Assembly (NCBI RefSeq): GCF_014126825.1
Contig: NZ_CP059900.1
Span: 3,610,954 to 3,674,953 of the forward strand
Source: Tomitella gaofuii
GTDB taxonomy: Bacteria; Actinomycetota; Actinomycetes; Mycobacteriales; Mycobacteriaceae
Reading direction: 5' to 3'
DNA length: 64,000 nt
Below the pieces are notes generated by a model. The model was not told the origin of the DNA and ran no database searches. It saw only the letters and a program-made list of their open reading frames with translations. This document shows, in pieces, positions 8,562 through 17,396 of the stretch; within the stretch, counting starts at the first letter, position 1, and each line of letters starts with the position of its first letter. The position numbers were made by a program, and so were the translations under genes.

Positions 8562-9200
8562 TCACACGACGTCGTACCCGAGCCTGTCGGCCGCCGCGGC
8601 GATCCTGCCCGCCAGCCGCTGGTCCGACAGCAGCCAGCTGTGTTCCGCCTCGCCAGGAAACGGATCCCGCCGGTCACGCTGCCACAGGACGATCGCGGGT
8701 CGCCCGCTCCACCTCGCCCGGTACCGCAGTCCGTCGACGTGGGGAAAAGCGCGGTCGATGGTGCGGGCCCAGCGCTGGGTGCGCGTGCGCGATGCGCTGG
8801 TCAGCGCAAAGTTCCCGCCGGCCCGAGTCGGCCACGCGCCGTGGTCTCCGGACACGTCCAGCAGCGTCGCCGAGATCCGCATGGCGGTCAGTCGTGGCGT
8901 GCCCGCCTGCCGGTCGATCACGCGCGTGTCCTGAAACGCCTCCGCCAGCGCAGTGTCCACGTCGATCGCGCCGTACCAGACCCCGCGTCCGGGGTGCTCG
9001 CCGCGCGGAAGCGGCTGCTGGTCGAACCGCAACAGCGGTCCATGGATCCGGTAGTCGTTCCAGGGGACGACGTGCACACCGCTGGTGCGGTGCACTCGCC
9101 ATACGAGGGCGCCCCCTGCTGCGGGAACGTACTCGTCGTCGCGGATCCCGACCTCACGCAGGCGGGCGATCGACGGTGGCGGCGGCAGCATCACCGCCAT
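8562..9200 (-). CDS. RES-domain toxin, predicted NAD+-degrading
   Basis: 212 residues with the Arg-Glu-Ser hallmarks of RES domains: an early Arg in LVWRVHRTSG, a Glu in DTALAEAFQDT, and a Ser in FALTSASRTRTQRW. Characterised RES toxins such as MbcT deplete NAD+; the activity here is inferred from the family. The ATG (9198-9200) directly follows the antitoxin stop (9201-9203), typical of a coupled antitoxin-toxin operon. 238 bases with no visible gene separate it from the next gene downstream. Confidence 0.82.
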   Translation of the reverse strand: MAVMLPPPPSIARLREVGIRDDEYVPAAGGALVWRVHRTSGVHVVPWNDYRIHGPLLRFDQQPLPRGEHPGRGVWYGAIDVDTALAEAFQDTRVIDRQAGTPRLTAMRISATLLDVSGDHGAWPTRAGGNFALTSASRTRTQRWARTIDRAFPHVDGLRYRARWSGRPAIVLWQRDRRDPFPGEAEHSWLLSDQRLAGRIAAAADRLGYDVV

Positions 9201-9848
9201 CTACGCCGCTTCCCACCCAACGGCCTGTGCGATCTCCACCGCACGCCCGAGTCGTTCAGGGTCGCCCCCGCTGGCCGCCGCCCAGTCGATGAGCGACATC
9301 GGGTGCCCATCCTGTGCGAGATCCGCGCGCGGCAGAGTGAGCAGACGGTGCAGAGCCAGCGGGTGCAGTCCGGTGGGGACGTGCGGCATGATCCGGTCGA
9401 GGTAGGGCACCATGCCGTCCCCGGTGAACTGCGCGACCGGCAGGCGTCGCCCGCCACGCACCCCCGGATCGAACGCCCACAGCTTGCGCTCCCTGATCAG
9501 TTGACGCACCCGCGCATCGGTGACTCCGATTCGTTCGGCGGCCGCCGCAACCGATAGCGCAGTATCCGTCACCTCCTGCGCAAGCGTGCGGCTCCGCACC
9601 ATCGCCGCCGCAGCAGATCCGGGGCCTTCCGGCAGCCCGGCATCGTCGAGGGCCTGGCGTTCCTGCGACGACAGCGGCGGATTCAGCGGCCCCAACGCGT
9701 CGGCCAGGTCGCTGAGCACCCCCGCCAGCAGCGGGCGGACACGCTCGTCATCGATGCCGACCACCTTGCGGACCGCCGCATCGAATCCGATATCCCCACG
9801 CAGGTATGCCTCACGTGCCGAGTCCGACATGGCAGCCACACCGATCAT
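9201..9848 (-). CDS. Antitoxin partner of the RES toxin
   Basis: 215 residues, upstream of and contiguous with the RES toxin. The middle contains a DNA-binding helix-turn-helix (ALSVAAAAERIGVTDARVRQ), and the C-terminus (LPRADLAQDGHPMSLIDWAA) resembles the toxin-binding part of Xre/MbcA-type antitoxins, where the phrase 'dG.. pieWL' is common. It should neutralise the toxin and autorepress the operon. An alternative start is ATG 9830. The upstream 9849-9895 stretch is unusually AT-rich for this window and probably holds the promoter. Confidence 0.75.
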   Translation of the reverse strand: MIGVAAMSDSAREAYLRGDIGFDAAVRKVVGIDDERVRPLLAGVLSDLADALGPLNPPLSSQERQALDDAGLPEGPGSAAAAMVRSRTLAQEVTDTALSVAAAAERIGVTDARVRQLIRERKLWAFDPGVRGGRRLPVAQFTGDGMVPYLDRIMPHVPTGLHPLALHRLLTLPRADLAQDGHPMSLIDWAAASGGDPERLGRAVEIAQAVGWEAA

Positions 9849-9980
9849 CTACTTACGTCTTCTTTCGTATCCAATTCCATGTTAACCGACGACGGCGTGG
9901 GCCGGAATGATCCGGCGAGACCGCCGGGCAGGCGCGCACCGCACGCCCGCCCGGCGAACACCGCCTCCGGCGCAGCTCGG

Positions 9981-10271
9981 CTACGCCCAGCTCGCAGCCG
10001 CCCGCGCGTTGGTCTCGTGCATGAGGTCGTTGCCCTCCTTGACCTTGCGGCTGATCACCTGCAGCACCTGGGTGAGCTCCACGTACGCCTGATCGAACTT
10101 CGACTGCGCCGCGTGGTAACTCGCCTGCGCCTCGCCCTCCCAGGAGCCCAGGAGCGTGCGGACGTTGGTGTCGAGGTCGGCCTTGTGCCCGTTGAAGGCG
10201 GCGATATGGCCGTCGATCTCCGAAGCCGACTGCTCGATGCCGCCGAAGTCGTAGTGGATACGTCCCGTCAT
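9981..10271 (-). CDS. WXG100 protein, ESX secretion substrate
   Basis: 96-residue helical hairpin protein with the WxG turn in LLGSWEGEAQASY (about residue 43) and a GIEQSASEID start typical of the EsxA side. Preceded by GGAAGGAAC at good spacing. With the next gene it forms the expected heterodimer pair exported through the ESX membrane channel. A strict YxxxD/E tail motif is not seen; the tail reads ETNARAAASWA, so the partner or another substrate may carry the signal. Confidence 0.9.
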   Translation of the reverse strand: MTGRIHYDFGGIEQSASEIDGHIAAFNGHKADLDTNVRTLLGSWEGEAQASYHAAQSKFDQAYVELTQVLQVISRKVKEGNDLMHETNARAAASWA

Positions 10272-10335
10272 GAATGTTCCTTCCCGAGTGGTGTTCGTCC
10301 GGGCGAGTGTCTTCGGCCCGGCGCGTGAAGCAATG

Positions 10336-10644
10336 TCAGAGGTCGAGCGCGCCGCCGACCTGGCTCAGCGACTGCGCGCTCTCCTGGCTGGCCCCCTCGT
10401 AGCCGACGCTGTTGCCCTTGATGTTCTCGCTGATCTCGACCAGCGACAGCTGCATCTTGTTCATGCTCGCGTGGTACCGCTGCATGACGCCCGCGAAGGC
10501 GGTGTGCGCGTCGCCCTGCCACGATGCGGCCGCACCCTCGACGGTCGCGTTGAGCCGTCCGAGCGTCGCCTTCATCTGCTCCGAGGCGTCCATCGCCCCC
10601 TGCGCCGATGCGCGCATCACCTCGATGTCGGTGGTCAATGCCAT
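10336..10644 (-). CDS. WXG100 protein, ESX secretion substrate
   Basis: 102 residues, EsxB-like. WQG turn in AASWQGDAHTAF and a helical C-terminus with YEGASQES, near the place where EsxB proteins carry their Y-based secretion signal. GGAGGAG precedes the ATG. Located 64 bp upstream of the other WXG100 gene and co-oriented with the YbaB-like, NlpC/P60 and EspC-like genes; the group probably forms one transcript. Confidence 0.9.
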   Translation of the reverse strand: MALTTDIEVMRASAQGAMDASEQMKATLGRLNATVEGAAASWQGDAHTAFAGVMQRYHASMNKMQLSLVEISENIKGNSVGYEGASQESAQSLSQVGGALDL

Positions 10645-10726
10645 TGCTGTTCTCCTCCCCTATTCATCGATACGGGCGCCGATGCGGCCCCGCCGAAATC
10701 CCTTGCCGGCACTCACGGGCCGGCGG

Positions 10727-11038
10727 TCACCGCGCGTCTGCCAGGCCGAGCTCGACCTGCACCGCGCGATGCCGCCGCGCCAGGTCGTGCGACGCCGCGG
10801 CGAACGCCTCAACCACGCGTGCACCCAGTTCCGGCCCCCTCACCGGGCGCACGTCGCCGTGCAGCCGCAGCCCGGCGGGCATGCCCAGCCCGTCGACGTC
10901 GGCCTCGACGCTGCCGTCCGCGCTGCTCCCCGTCCCGACCGCGGCCCGCATCTGCTCGGCGCAGCGGCGCAGACGTTCCACCTGAGTCCAGGCGTTGTCC
11001 ACCGCCGCAGCCAGGTCGTCGCCGTTCTCCATGGTCAT
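10727..11038 (-). CDS. Small YbaB/EbfC-like ESX-associated protein
   Basis: 103 residues from ATG 11038, chosen because it makes an ATGA overlap with the upstream stop (11035-11037); ATG 11053 is an alternative. An N-terminal helix (LAAAVDNAWTQVERLRRCAEQ) is followed by a strand-rich middle (GSVEADVDGLGMPAGLRLHG) and a final helix, the order of YbaB-type proteins often found in ESX clusters. Function unknown; a structural or chaperone role in secretion is inferred from position. Confidence 0.6.
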   Translation of the reverse strand: MTMENGDDLAAAVDNAWTQVERLRRCAEQMRAAVGTGSSADGSVEADVDGLGMPAGLRLHGDVRPVRGPELGARVVEAFAAASHDLARRHRAVQVELGLADAR

Positions 11039-11409
11039 GCCCTGCTCAGCCATGATTCCGGTTCCCCCTCCCCGCACGTCCGACGCCCGATCGCGGCCGC
11101 CCCGGCCGCGTCGGGCAATCCGATGCGGCCCAGGAGGCCGTCGTCGATCCCTCCTGCGGCGAGTTCGGCGCGCTGCCGTGCCTGCGCGGCGGCCGCAGCC
11201 GCGGTGCAGACCCGCAGGATCCGCCCTGCGAGCCGATCCCGCTCGCAGCGCGCCGGCAACTGCGCGTCGACGTGCACGTGCACCGGCAGGCCCGACGGTG
11301 CGACGCGCACGCGCACCGCACCCGAACGCTCCGCGGCCGCCGCCGGCTCGCTGGCCTCGTCGTGCTCCACACGGGGCTCCCCGGTGCGCACGGTTTCACC
11401 GATCACCAT
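11035..11409 (-). CDS. Small YbaB-like ESX-associated protein
   Basis: 124 residues. The acidic N-terminus (EHDEASEP) leads into AVRVRVAPSGLPVHVHVDAQ, a beta pattern like that of the following gene, then an Ala-rich helix. GGGGGAG precedes ATG 11409. It overlaps the next gene by 4 bases. The two may be paralogues that pair with each other; this is inferred from similar layout, not demonstrated. Confidence 0.55.
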   Translation of the reverse strand: MVIGETVRTGEPRVEHDEASEPAAAAERSGAVRVRVAPSGLPVHVHVDAQLPARCERDRLAGRILRVCTAAAAAAQARQRAELAAGGIDDGLLGRIGLPDAAGAAAIGRRTCGEGEPESWLSRA

Positions 11410-11469
11410 TGCTCCCCCATTTCCCTAACGACCGGATCCCGTCCGTCAGCCTTCTGAGAATCACGGTGT

Positions 11470-12690
11470 TCAACCGGCGGTCGGCCGGTAGAACCCCTGG
11501 AACTGCATGTCCCCGTTGGTTGTCCGTAGCGCGGAGACCTGGACGGGATCGCCCGCTTCGATCATCCGGCCGTCCCCGAGGACCATTGCGACGTGGCCGT
11601 CCCACACCGCCAGGTCACCGGGCGCCACCGCATCGGCCGACACCGGCATGCCCACCGACTGGTTCTGCGCGAGCCGCGGCAGGTCCACCCCGGCCTGCTC
11701 GTAGGCCCACTGGGTGAGCCCGCTGCAGTCGAGCCCCTCCCCCGGAACGGTGCCGCCCCAGCTGTACGGCACGCCGCGCTGCGTCAGCGCAGCCCGGACC
11801 GCGTCGGCGGCCTCGGAGTTCGGTGCGGTGACCACGTCCCCGTTCGGCAACCTCACGTCCGCCCCGCCGCCCACGAAACCCGCCCCTGCTCCGGTATCGG
11901 CCCCGGCGGCGGCCGTCGCCGCCTGCGCGCCGTCCGCCGTACCCGCACACGCCGGACAGGTGCAGCCGGGCGGGCAGGAGCCTTCACGCCCCGCCTCGCC
12001 ACCGGTTGCCGCGTCGGATGATGCCCCCTCACTTCCCGCTCCGGCCTCGAAGAACGCGTCCACCTGGTTCTTCACGTCGCCCCAAGCGCCGGCGGCCGCC
12101 GTGCGCACCTGCCCGGCCAGGTCCGTCCCCGCCTGCGACAGCCCCTCGGCGAAGCGCACCAGCCCGGCGGCGTCGGGCGTCGGCGGCAGCGGCACCTGCG
12201 GGATGAACTGCGCCATCTCCGCTGCGTGCGCGTCCAGCTCACCGCGCATGCGGGCCACCACGGCCAGTGCCCGCTCGATGTGGTCGGCGGCCGCGGCCAC
12301 CACTGCGACCTGTCCCGCCGGTGTGAGCAGCGCCGGTCCTTGACAAGCGACGACGGCGAGGAACGAATCGAGAATCCCGCCGAGCTCCCCCACGCCGCGG
12401 CGCACCCCCGCTGCGGCGTCGCCGAGCACCGCGGCGATGCCGTCACCCTGTTCCACCAACGCCGCCCCGGCACGGCCCGCTTGCGCCGCCAGCCGTGCGC
12501 ACGCCTCCGCGTCCGCCCCCTCCCAGCCCGCGCCCACCGCGCCGGCCGAGGTGACCCCGGTGCGCATCGCCGCCGCGATCCCCGCGGACGCATCGCGTAC
12601 GCGCGCATCCTCGCCGCAGGGGCCCAGGTTACCGGTGCCGGACTGCGCGATCAGGTCGGTGATCGGCCGGGCCAGCACCTCCGCGATCAC
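11470..12690 (-). CDS. NlpC/P60 endopeptidase with N-terminal WXG-like helical domain
   Basis: 406 residues. The C-terminal domain is a peptidoglycan endopeptidase: catalytic Cys in GLDCSGLTQWAYEQAG and His in WDGHVAMVLGDGRM. The N-terminal about 200 residues are Ala-rich helices with an AGWEGADAEACARLA turn, like the helical-hairpin domains of ESX substrates. A Cys cluster CPPGCTCPAC lies between the two halves. There is no Sec signal peptide, so export by the ESX system itself is likely, with wall cleavage as the function. GTG start overlaps the stop of the EspC-like gene. Confidence 0.85.
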   Translation of the reverse strand: MIAEVLARPITDLIAQSGTGNLGPCGEDARVRDASAGIAAAMRTGVTSAGAVGAGWEGADAEACARLAAQAGRAGAALVEQGDGIAAVLGDAAAGVRRGVGELGGILDSFLAVVACQGPALLTPAGQVAVVAAAADHIERALAVVARMRGELDAHAAEMAQFIPQVPLPPTPDAAGLVRFAEGLSQAGTDLAGQVRTAAAGAWGDVKNQVDAFFEAGAGSEGASSDAATGGEAGREGSCPPGCTCPACAGTADGAQAATAAAGADTGAGAGFVGGGADVRLPNGDVVTAPNSEAADAVRAALTQRGVPYSWGGTVPGEGLDCSGLTQWAYEQAGVDLPRLAQNQSVGMPVSADAVAPGDLAVWDGHVAMVLGDGRMIEAGDPVQVSALRTTNGDMQFQGFYRPTAG

Positions 12691-12998
12691 AGCGCGCCCT
12701 CCGCCGAGAGCGCGGACGCCTGCGCGGACTCATGCCGCTCGTAGGCGTCCGCGATGGCCGTCGCCGTCGCCCCGGCTCCGCCGAGGACCGCGGCCAGCCC
12801 TGCCGCGCCGGCGGCGTGTGCGGCGTGTGCCGCGGCGAAGGACTCGACGAAACCGCCGCCGAGGACCCCGAACACGGGGCCGAGCGCCGCGGCCGCCCCC
12901 GCGGTGCCGGCTCCCGAAGCCGTACCGACGCCGTCGCCGGCCGTCGCGAATTCGTCTGCACACCATCGGATGTGCTCGACGGATGCGATCAAATCCAC
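12687..12998 (-). CDS. EspC-like type VII secretion target
   Basis: 103 residues from GTG 12998, with GGGGGG about 8 nt upstream. It is almost entirely helical and Ala-rich, with the layout of EspC-family proteins: an N-terminal helix (LIASVEHIRWCADEFATA), a Gly/Ala turn region, and a long helix ending EGAL. Probably a secreted partner. It overlaps the NlpC/P60 gene by GTGA. The 209 bases between it and eccC contain no gene. Confidence 0.65.
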   Translation of the reverse strand: MDLIASVEHIRWCADEFATAGDGVGTASGAGTAGAAAALGPVFGVLGGGFVESFAAAHAAHAAGAAGLAAVLGGAGATATAIADAYERHESAQASALSAEGAL

Positions 12999-13207
12999 CT
13001 TGCGATCCCCCCAAGACACTCGTGCCGTTCCGCCCGCGACGCCCCGGCAACTCCCCCACACGACCCGGCCGCTCCCCTGGTGCGGCCTGCGCCCGCGCCG
13101 CCCCCGCGGCCGAACGATTCCGACACTACACGGAACGGCCGGCCGCGGTGCCGCGCAAGGAGAGTTATCCACAGGTTCGTGCTCCGAGCCGGCCACCCCG
13201 CGACGCG

Positions 13208-16200
13208 TCACCCTGCAGCGTCGGAGAACGCGAGCTGCACCAGCCTGTGCCCACCGGACCTGCTCACCAGCACGCCCCGGCCGGGCGGCAACTGATCCGG
13301 CCGGGTGCCGCCGATCAGCGGCCCCTCGTCGCGGCTGCCGTTCATGACTATCCCGTCCGTGGACAGATCCTTGAGACGGCCGAGCACCGGATCGAACAGC
13401 GCACGCGCGGCGCCGCCGGTGCGCCGGGCGACGACGAGGTGGAAACCTATGTCCTTCCCCTGCGACAGGTACTCCACCAGCGGATGCAACGGGTTGCCGG
13501 AGGCGGTGGCCACCAGGTCGTAGTCGTCGACGACGAGCACGATCTCCGGGCCCTCCCACCAGGAACGGGCACGCAGCTGCTCCTGGGTGACGTCAGCGCC
13601 GGGCAGCCGGCCGGCGAGGACCGACTGCAGGTGCGCCACCATCCGGCCGAGGACGTCCCCGGTGGTGGCATACCCGGCCAGGTGGGGGCCGACGACCTCG
13701 CCGAGCATCGTGCGGCGGTAGTCGACCACTATCAACTTCACCTGCTCGGGCGTGGACCCCTCCACCAGGCCCCGGCAGAGCGTGCGCAACGCGCTGGTCT
13801 TACCGGATTCCGGGTCGGCGAACACCATGAAGTGCGGCTGGTCGCCCAACCGTGCGAACACCGGTGCCAGCGCGGCCTCGTCCAGGCCCAATGGCACGGA
13901 GAGTCCGGCGCCGCCCGGTGCGCACTGTTCCACGAGCGCCTTCCGAGGCAGGACCCGCGGAAGCATGCGCACCTCGGGCGCCGCGCAGTCCGGCCACCGT
14001 CCGCGCAGCAGCTCCGCGGCGTCTTCCACGGCGTCGCCGGCCGGCCGCCCTCCTCTGCCGGGCGGCGTCAGCCGCGGCTCCGCGATGAGCAGGTGCAGGC
14101 CCTCCCGCGTGAGGCCGCGACCGGGGCGGCCCGCCGGAACCTGCGCAGCACGCTTGCGGTGCATCTCCGAATCCGCGGGATCGCCCAGACGCAGTTCGAT
14201 GCGGGTGCCGATCATGTCCTTGAGCGCCGGCCGGATCTCCGCCCACCTGTTCGCCGTGACGACCACATGGATCCCGTAGGACAACCCCCGCACGGCGAGT
14301 GCCTGGATCTGCGGCTCCAGCTGCTCGAACTCCTGACGGACGACGGCGAAACCGTCCACGACCAGGAACACGTCGCCGAACCGGTCGAGACGGTCCCCCG
14401 TCGGCCGGTCCGGCCCGGCGCGCAGGGCACGGAAGCCGTCCATCGACTCGACGCCGAGCCGCGCGAATTGCTCCTCCCGTGCGTCGACGATCGCGGTGAG
14501 CTCCGCGACCGTGCGGCGCACCCGGTCGGTGTCGCGCCGTCCGGCCACCGAACCCACATGCGGCAGGCCGGACAGGCCCGCGAAAGACCCGCCGCCGAAG
14601 TCGAGGCAGTAGACCTGCACCTCGTCCGGCGAGCACCGCGCCGCCAGCGCCAGCACCAGCGTGCGCGCCGCGGTCGACTTGCCCGACTGCGGACCGCCGA
14701 CGATCGCGGCATTGCCACCGGCACCCGCCAGGCGCACCGTGAGGACGTCGCGCCGCTGGTCGAACGGACGGTCCACCAGCGCCACCGGAACCGTGAGATC
14801 GCCGTGACCGCGCCGCGGGTCCGCCGCCTCGAGCAGCGCGGCGAGCGCGGGCGGCGCACCGAGCGGCGGCAACCACACCTCGTGCGCGCGGTAGGCGTCG
14901 GAGCGCAGACGGCCGACGACCACGTCCAGCAGCACCGCGGCCGACTGCTCCGGCTCGGTGGGCGGGGCGGCGGGCACGAGCATCGCCGCGTGCGGCGGCG
15001 TCCGCGGTTGCGCGGTGAACTCCATCGCCCATGCACGCTGCACCCGCTCCCCTGATGCGGCCGCGCCCCCGCCCCGGCGCACCGGCCCGGACACGTAGGA
15101 CGCGGTGAACCGGATGAGGTCACCGGAATCGCACTTGAGGTACCCGGACCCCGGAACGGGCGGCAGGTGGTAGGCGTCCGGTACCCCGAGAACGCTCCGG
15201 GACTCGTTGCCGGAGAATGTCTTCAGGCCGATCCGATAGGATAAGTGACTGTCGAGCCCACGGAGCCTGCCCTCGTCCAGCCGCTGGCTGGCCAGCAGCA
15301 GGTGCATGTGCAGCGAGCGGCCGAGCCGGCCGATGGCCACGAACAGCTCGGCGAACTCCGGCTTCTGGCTGAGCAGCTCTGAGAACTCGTCGACGACGAT
15401 GAACAGCGCGGGCAGCGGTGCGAGGTCGGCGCCGTCGGCGCGCGCGGCCTCGTAGTCACCGACGTTCGCGAAGTTGCCGGCCGCGCGCAGCAGCTCCTGC
15501 CGGCGGTGCATCTCACCGGCGAGCGCGTCGCGCATGCGGTCGACCATCGACAGCTCGTCCTCGAGATTGGTGATGACGGCCGACACGTGCGGCGCCTCCT
15601 CGAGCCCCAGAAACGTCGCGCCGCCCTTGAAATCCACCAGAACCAGGTTGAGCTGCTCCGGGCCGTGCGTGACGAGCAAGGAGACCACCAGTGTGCGCAG
15701 CAGTTCGGATTTGCCCGAGCCCGTTGCGCCGATGCACAGGCCGTGCGGCCCCATGCCGCCCTCCGCGGCCTCCTTGAGGTCGATCTCCACCGGCATGCCC
15801 GTGGGATCGACGCCGATCGGCACTCGCAGACGTTCGCGGCCCGTACGCCGCGCCCGGGCGTGCCCGGGGCTCAGCGCGAACGGGTCGGCGACCCCCAGCA
15901 ACGACAGCAATCCACGGCCGGCCGCCCCGGCGGCCGCGCCTGCTTCCGGCCCGCCGTGCGCCACGCGGTAGCCGGCGAGCGCACGCGCCGTCGCGGCGGC
16001 CTCGTGTGCACCGGCCGAATCCACCTCGCCGAAGTCCTCCACGCCGGCCGCGCTGTGCCCGGCGATGCGCCCACCGGATACCTCGCAGCGCAGGCCGCGG
16101 CGCACCGCGAGCTGCTCGAGCGCCCCCGTCAGGTCGAGCACGGTCACCCCGTCCACGCCGGCGGTGCACAGCCGCTCGTCGCCCAGAACGTGGCCGCCGT

Positions 16201-17161
16201 CGAGCACGACGACGATGTGCCCCTGCCCGGGAACGGGTTCGGACAGTCGGGAAAAGCGGCCCCGGCCCGCCAGTTCGGTGTCGAGCGTGTCCTCCAGGTC
16301 ATGCAGCGAACGGAACACCAGCGCCCCGCGCCCCGGCGCCGCCTCCCCCGGCGGGCGCCCGTGCGGCAACCATTTGAGCCAGCCCCAGTCGCGGCCGTCG
16401 GGCTCGGGGGAGACCAGGCACACCCGCACGTGATCCGGGCCGTGGAACACGCACAGCTGCAGCAGCATCGCGCGCACGACCGAGCGCGCCTGCCGCCGGT
16501 CGCCGCCGAGCACGATCGCCGCGAACCCGCGCAGCGACACCGCGGTGGGCAGCCGCGACACCACCGAATGCGTGTGGACGAACCGCCGCATCGCCACCGC
16601 CGCGATGGGCTCGAGGTCCTCCAGCGGGCCCAGCGCGGGGACCGCGAGCGTGGTGGCCAGACGCTGATCTCCCAGGCCGATGCGCAGGTGGCAGAAGTCC
16701 GGTTGCTCCGGCAGCCGTTCCCACATGCGGCGCCCGCCGACGAGCCCGCGCAGCGCCCCCGGCGCCGGATGGTGCCACTGCAGCCCCGCGCGCTGCGCGC
16801 GCACCGTCTCGGTCACCTCGTCGCGCACGCCCGCCAGGTAGCGGAAGTAGTCCTTGCGCTCCTCGTCGAGCTCCGCCGGCCGCTTGGACCGGGAGCCCCC
16901 GGCGCCGCCGAGCATCCCGACCATGGAGAAGATCATCATCAGCGGGAACAGCAACGTCATCGGGTTGTTCATGCCGCCGGACGCCACCATGAGCGCCACC
17001 ATGCCGAGCATCGCCACCACCATGACGACGGGCATGAGGCGCTGCAGCAGACCCCCGGGAACAGGCCGCGGCACCGACGGCGGCGGTTGCAGCTCGATCT
17101 CACCGCCGGGCACCTGCGGCGCGGGCAGGCGCGGACGCCGGATGAAGTCGCGCGTCGTCAT
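13208..17161 (-). CDS. eccC: ESX type VII secretion ATPase EccC (fused EccCa-EccCb)
   Basis: 1317-residue FtsK/SpoIIIE motor protein of the ESX channel. Two membrane spans at about 42-60 and 67-85. Three ATPase domains are marked by Walker A motifs GATGSGKS (about 476), GGPQSGKST (about 818) and ADPESGKTS (about 1112); domain 1 has Walker B ALFIVVDEFSEL. It recognises WXG100/EspC-type substrates and powers export. ATG 17161, with GAGGGGGG upstream, gives the usual family length. It is divergent from eccD across a 235-bp region with no gene. Confidence 0.95.
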   Translation of the reverse strand: MTTRDFIRRPRLPAPQVPGGEIELQPPPSVPRPVPGGLLQRLMPVVMVVAMLGMVALMVASGGMNNPMTLLFPLMMIFSMVGMLGGAGGSRSKRPAELDEERKDYFRYLAGVRDEVTETVRAQRAGLQWHHPAPGALRGLVGGRRMWERLPEQPDFCHLRIGLGDQRLATTLAVPALGPLEDLEPIAAVAMRRFVHTHSVVSRLPTAVSLRGFAAIVLGGDRRQARSVVRAMLLQLCVFHGPDHVRVCLVSPEPDGRDWGWLKWLPHGRPPGEAAPGRGALVFRSLHDLEDTLDTELAGRGRFSRLSEPVPGQGHIVVVLDGGHVLGDERLCTAGVDGVTVLDLTGALEQLAVRRGLRCEVSGGRIAGHSAAGVEDFGEVDSAGAHEAAATARALAGYRVAHGGPEAGAAAGAAGRGLLSLLGVADPFALSPGHARARRTGRERLRVPIGVDPTGMPVEIDLKEAAEGGMGPHGLCIGATGSGKSELLRTLVVSLLVTHGPEQLNLVLVDFKGGATFLGLEEAPHVSAVITNLEDELSMVDRMRDALAGEMHRRQELLRAAGNFANVGDYEAARADGADLAPLPALFIVVDEFSELLSQKPEFAELFVAIGRLGRSLHMHLLLASQRLDEGRLRGLDSHLSYRIGLKTFSGNESRSVLGVPDAYHLPPVPGSGYLKCDSGDLIRFTASYVSGPVRRGGGAAASGERVQRAWAMEFTAQPRTPPHAAMLVPAAPPTEPEQSAAVLLDVVVGRLRSDAYRAHEVWLPPLGAPPALAALLEAADPRRGHGDLTVPVALVDRPFDQRRDVLTVRLAGAGGNAAIVGGPQSGKSTAARTLVLALAARCSPDEVQVYCLDFGGGSFAGLSGLPHVGSVAGRRDTDRVRRTVAELTAIVDAREEQFARLGVESMDGFRALRAGPDRPTGDRLDRFGDVFLVVDGFAVVRQEFEQLEPQIQALAVRGLSYGIHVVVTANRWAEIRPALKDMIGTRIELRLGDPADSEMHRKRAAQVPAGRPGRGLTREGLHLLIAEPRLTPPGRGGRPAGDAVEDAAELLRGRWPDCAAPEVRMLPRVLPRKALVEQCAPGGAGLSVPLGLDEAALAPVFARLGDQPHFMVFADPESGKTSALRTLCRGLVEGSTPEQVKLIVVDYRRTMLGEVVGPHLAGYATTGDVLGRMVAHLQSVLAGRLPGADVTQEQLRARSWWEGPEIVLVVDDYDLVATASGNPLHPLVEYLSQGKDIGFHLVVARRTGGAARALFDPVLGRLKDLSTDGIVMNGSRDEGPLIGGTRPDQLPPGRGVLVSRSGGHRLVQLAFSDAAG

Positions 17162-17299
17162 GGGATCCCCCCTCGGCTCGGCCGGCCCTCGCCGCGCGGG
17201 TGTGCAGCGCCCCTGACCGGGTCCGTGACCGCCCTCCCCGGCGATCGAAGGCATCGTATGCGAGCCCACCGACGCATTCGGCCACCGGGCGCGGTGCTG

Positions 17300-17305
17300 T
17301 ACGGT
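17300..17305 (+). promoter_or_regulatory. Candidate -10 element for eccD
   Basis: TACGGT, the same hexamer seen in the thi promoters of this window, about 92 bases before the eccD start. No convincing -35 box was seen. Weak evidence. Confidence 0.3.
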
Positions 17306-17396
17306 GGCCACCGCACGGGGGAAGGGCGCCGCCGCAGGCGCCGGGGGACATCGCGCGGCCACGTCCGCGCATCGGATCATCGCCGGGGGGCTTCGC

